Positions 7,099-7,613 of a stretch of DNA of 7,613 nucleotides are shown in pieces. The stretch is from contig JAITHS010000192.1 in assembly GCA_031279875.1 (NCBI GenBank), positions 1 to 7,613 of the forward strand, written 5' to 3'. The first letter of the stretch is position 1; every line of letters starts with the position of its first letter. Made by a program: the position numbers and the translations under genes. This DNA is from Tannerella sp. Lineage in GTDB: Bacteria; Bacteroidota; Bacteroidia; Bacteroidales; Tannerellaceae. Under the pieces are notes generated by a model. That model saw only the letters and a program-made list of their open reading frames with translations, was not told where the DNA came from and searched no databases.

Positions 7099-7313
7099 GA
7101 ACAGACTATATTACGCCACATCCTGATCCTCTAAAAAATCCCAAACCGATAAAGTTTCTGAAAATCCTGCCTGAAGTTGAGGTTACTTTTCGATTTCAGT
7201 TACAAAATAATTTGATAACGGCGGCAAAAAAAGAATCGTTATTTCGTCAAATCCTGCTTGATTTCGGCATCGGCGCCAAAACCAACGTTGGGTATGGGCA
7301 GTTTTCGTGTTAG
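7095..7313 (+). pseudogene. cmr6: Type III-B CRISPR effector subunit Cmr6, C-terminal fragment
   Basis: From 7095 a frame of 72 codons runs to TAG at 7311-7313. It reads [34 protein letters not shown], then LLDFGIGAKTNVGYGQF at the end. The ITPHP and NPxPIxFL blocks, and the glycine-rich GIGAKTxVGYGxF loop, are the C-terminal hallmarks of Cmr6, the RAMP (Cas7-like) subunit of the Cmr interference complex. The usual protein is several times longer. The N-terminal part is absent, the frame has TAA at 7086-7088 just upstream, and it contains no ATG. Recognisable sequence begins directly at the stop codon of the esterase, four bases overlapping. No other cmr or cas gene is visible. I interpret it as a relic left by deletion or recombination of a Cmr locus. 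It is probably not translated. The identification rests on remembered family motifs. Confidence 0.78.
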
Positions 7314-7324
7314 GAGAATAATCC

Positions 7325-7340
7325 TGCGGTAAGTGCCGCA
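7325..7340 (+). repeat. Partial copy/hairpin related to the 37-base palindromic repeats
   Basis: TGCGGTAA at 7325-7332 equals the closing arm of the two full repeats downstream, and CCGCA at 7336-7340 pairs with TGCGG at 7325-7329. TGCGGTAA is also an inverted match to TTACCGCA at 7351-7358 in the first full repeat. It looks like the eroded end of an earlier copy. Confidence 0.5.
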
Positions 7341-7349
7341 AAAAATGCA

Positions 7350-7386
7350 GTTACCGCAGAAAATTTGCAAAATATTTTGCGGTAAC
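7350..7386 (+). repeat. 37-base imperfect palindromic repeat, copy 1
   Basis: Begins GTTACCGCA and ends TGCGGTAAC, perfect 9-base terminal inverted repeats. Adjoining A and T runs extend the pairing to about 12 base pairs with one bulged G at 7359. The interior holds GCAAAATATTTTGC (7368-7381), itself a perfect 14-base palindrome, so two alternative foldings are possible. It differs from copy 2 at only two positions. Confidence 0.8.
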
Positions 7387-7402
7387 AGCCTCAAAAATCA
7401 TA

Positions 7403-7439
7403 GTTGCCGCAGAAAATTTGCAAAATACTTTGCGGTAAC
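7403..7439 (+). repeat. 37-base imperfect palindromic repeat, copy 2
   Basis: Same length and orientation as copy 1, separated from it by 16 bases (7387-7402). The differences are G for A at 7406, which still pairs with T as a G-U wobble, and C for T at 7428, which breaks the internal palindrome. TTTG at 7429-7432 inside this copy is the -33 element of the next promoter. Confidence 0.8.
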
Positions 7440-7459
7440 ATATATTTTTTGTACCTTTG
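7429..7459 (+). promoter_or_regulatory. Consensus promoter for the DUF234-type ATPase (TTTG-N19-TACCTTTG)
   Basis: TTTG at 7429-7432, a 19-base spacer and TACCTTTG at 7452-7459 match both Bacteroidota promoter elements perfectly. The -33 box lies within the second palindromic repeat. Expected transcription start is near 7464, about 19 bases before ATG 7483. Confidence 0.72.
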
Positions 7460-7482
7460 TCGCAAAATTAAAATAAGATATT

Positions 7483-7613
7483 ATGGATGAAATTATAGGT
7501 AGAACGCGAGAAATCAATAAGTTATCGGATTACTTCGCCTCCGATAAGGCGGAATTTTTAGTCGTTTACGGCAGACGACGCATCGGAAAAACATATTTGA
7601 TTAAGCAGTTTTT
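7483..7613 (+). CDS. AAA ATPase of the ATPase_2/DUF234 family, N-terminal part only
   Basis: Forty-three codons are visible before the right edge. MDEIIGRTREINKL (1-14) followed by EFLVVYGRRRIGKTYLIKQF (24-43) is the opening of the bacterial and archaeal ATPase_2 family (PF01637). Walker A is GRRRIGKT at residues 30-37, preceded by a hydrophobic strand. Bacteroidota encode many such proteins, usually 450-500 residues with a C-terminal DUF234 region related to PD-(D/E)XK nucleases. Their role is poorly defined, and mobile or defence functions have been suggested by association. The C-terminal domain is outside the window, so the DUF234 fusion is inferred. The start is supported by the promoter directly upstream. 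Confidence 0.8.
   Translation, partial: MDEIIGRTREINKLSDYFASDKAEFLVVYGRRRIGKTYLIKQF

Noticed and set aside
7350..7439. CRISPR array: 37-base units with GTT...AAC ends beside a cmr6 fragment
   Set aside because: Only two full units are present, the interval is 16 bases (too short for a normal spacer), the units are palindromic along almost their whole length, and one overlaps a promoter. A dispersed palindromic repeat is the simpler reading.

Overview
The window looks like a chromosomal stretch from an anaerobic member of Bacteroidota, probably Bacteroidales. At least five genes are preceded by the characteristic Bacteroidota -7 element TAnnTTTG, and two of these have a TTTG -33 element at exactly 19 bases. 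Start codons sit in A/T-rich leaders without clear Shine-Dalgarno sequences. Exported proteins have signal peptides ending just before Gln, and the metabolic genes (ribulokinase, DUF1080, reverse rubrerythrin, TrpB, exported esterase) are typical of the group. This is inference from sequence style; no taxonomic marker is present.

Layout from left to right. (1) 1-1578, minus strand: an OLD-family ATPase/Toprim nuclease, open through the left edge. It is much more A/T-rich than its neighbours and its promoter abuts the start codon. (2) 1579-1694: a short divergent promoter region. (3) 1695-3365, plus: ribulokinase. (4) 3413-4195, plus: a secreted DUF1080 (3-keto-disaccharide hydrolase type) protein. 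(5) 4196-4332: a control region with a textbook promoter and a 7-1-7 palindrome resembling a PerR box, in front of (6) 4333-4881, a rubredoxin-first ('reverse') rubrerythrin closed by a strong intrinsic terminator at 4903-4939. (7) 5043-6248: TrpB, overlapping by 26 bases (8) 6223-7098, an exported alpha/beta-hydrolase esterase. (9) 7095-7313: a start-less fragment encoding the C-terminal end of the type III-B CRISPR protein Cmr6. (10) 7325-7439: two 37-base imperfect palindromic repeats plus a partial copy. The second repeat contributes the -33 element of the promoter for (11) 7483-7613, the start of a DUF234-type AAA ATPase cut by the right edge.

Most genes appear to be single transcription units with their own promoters, except the probable trpB-esterase pair. 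The metabolic core does not form one pathway: ribulokinase lacks araA/araD and trpB lacks the rest of the trp operon. The flanks have an accessory character: a probable defence nuclease on the left, and a CRISPR effector relic, palindromic repeats and a DUF234 ATPase on the right. I found no demonstrably new system. The best leads are the PerR-like operator upstream of reverse rubrerythrin, the cmr6 relic fused to the esterase stop, the repeat-embedded promoter, and the probably leaderless OLD nuclease.
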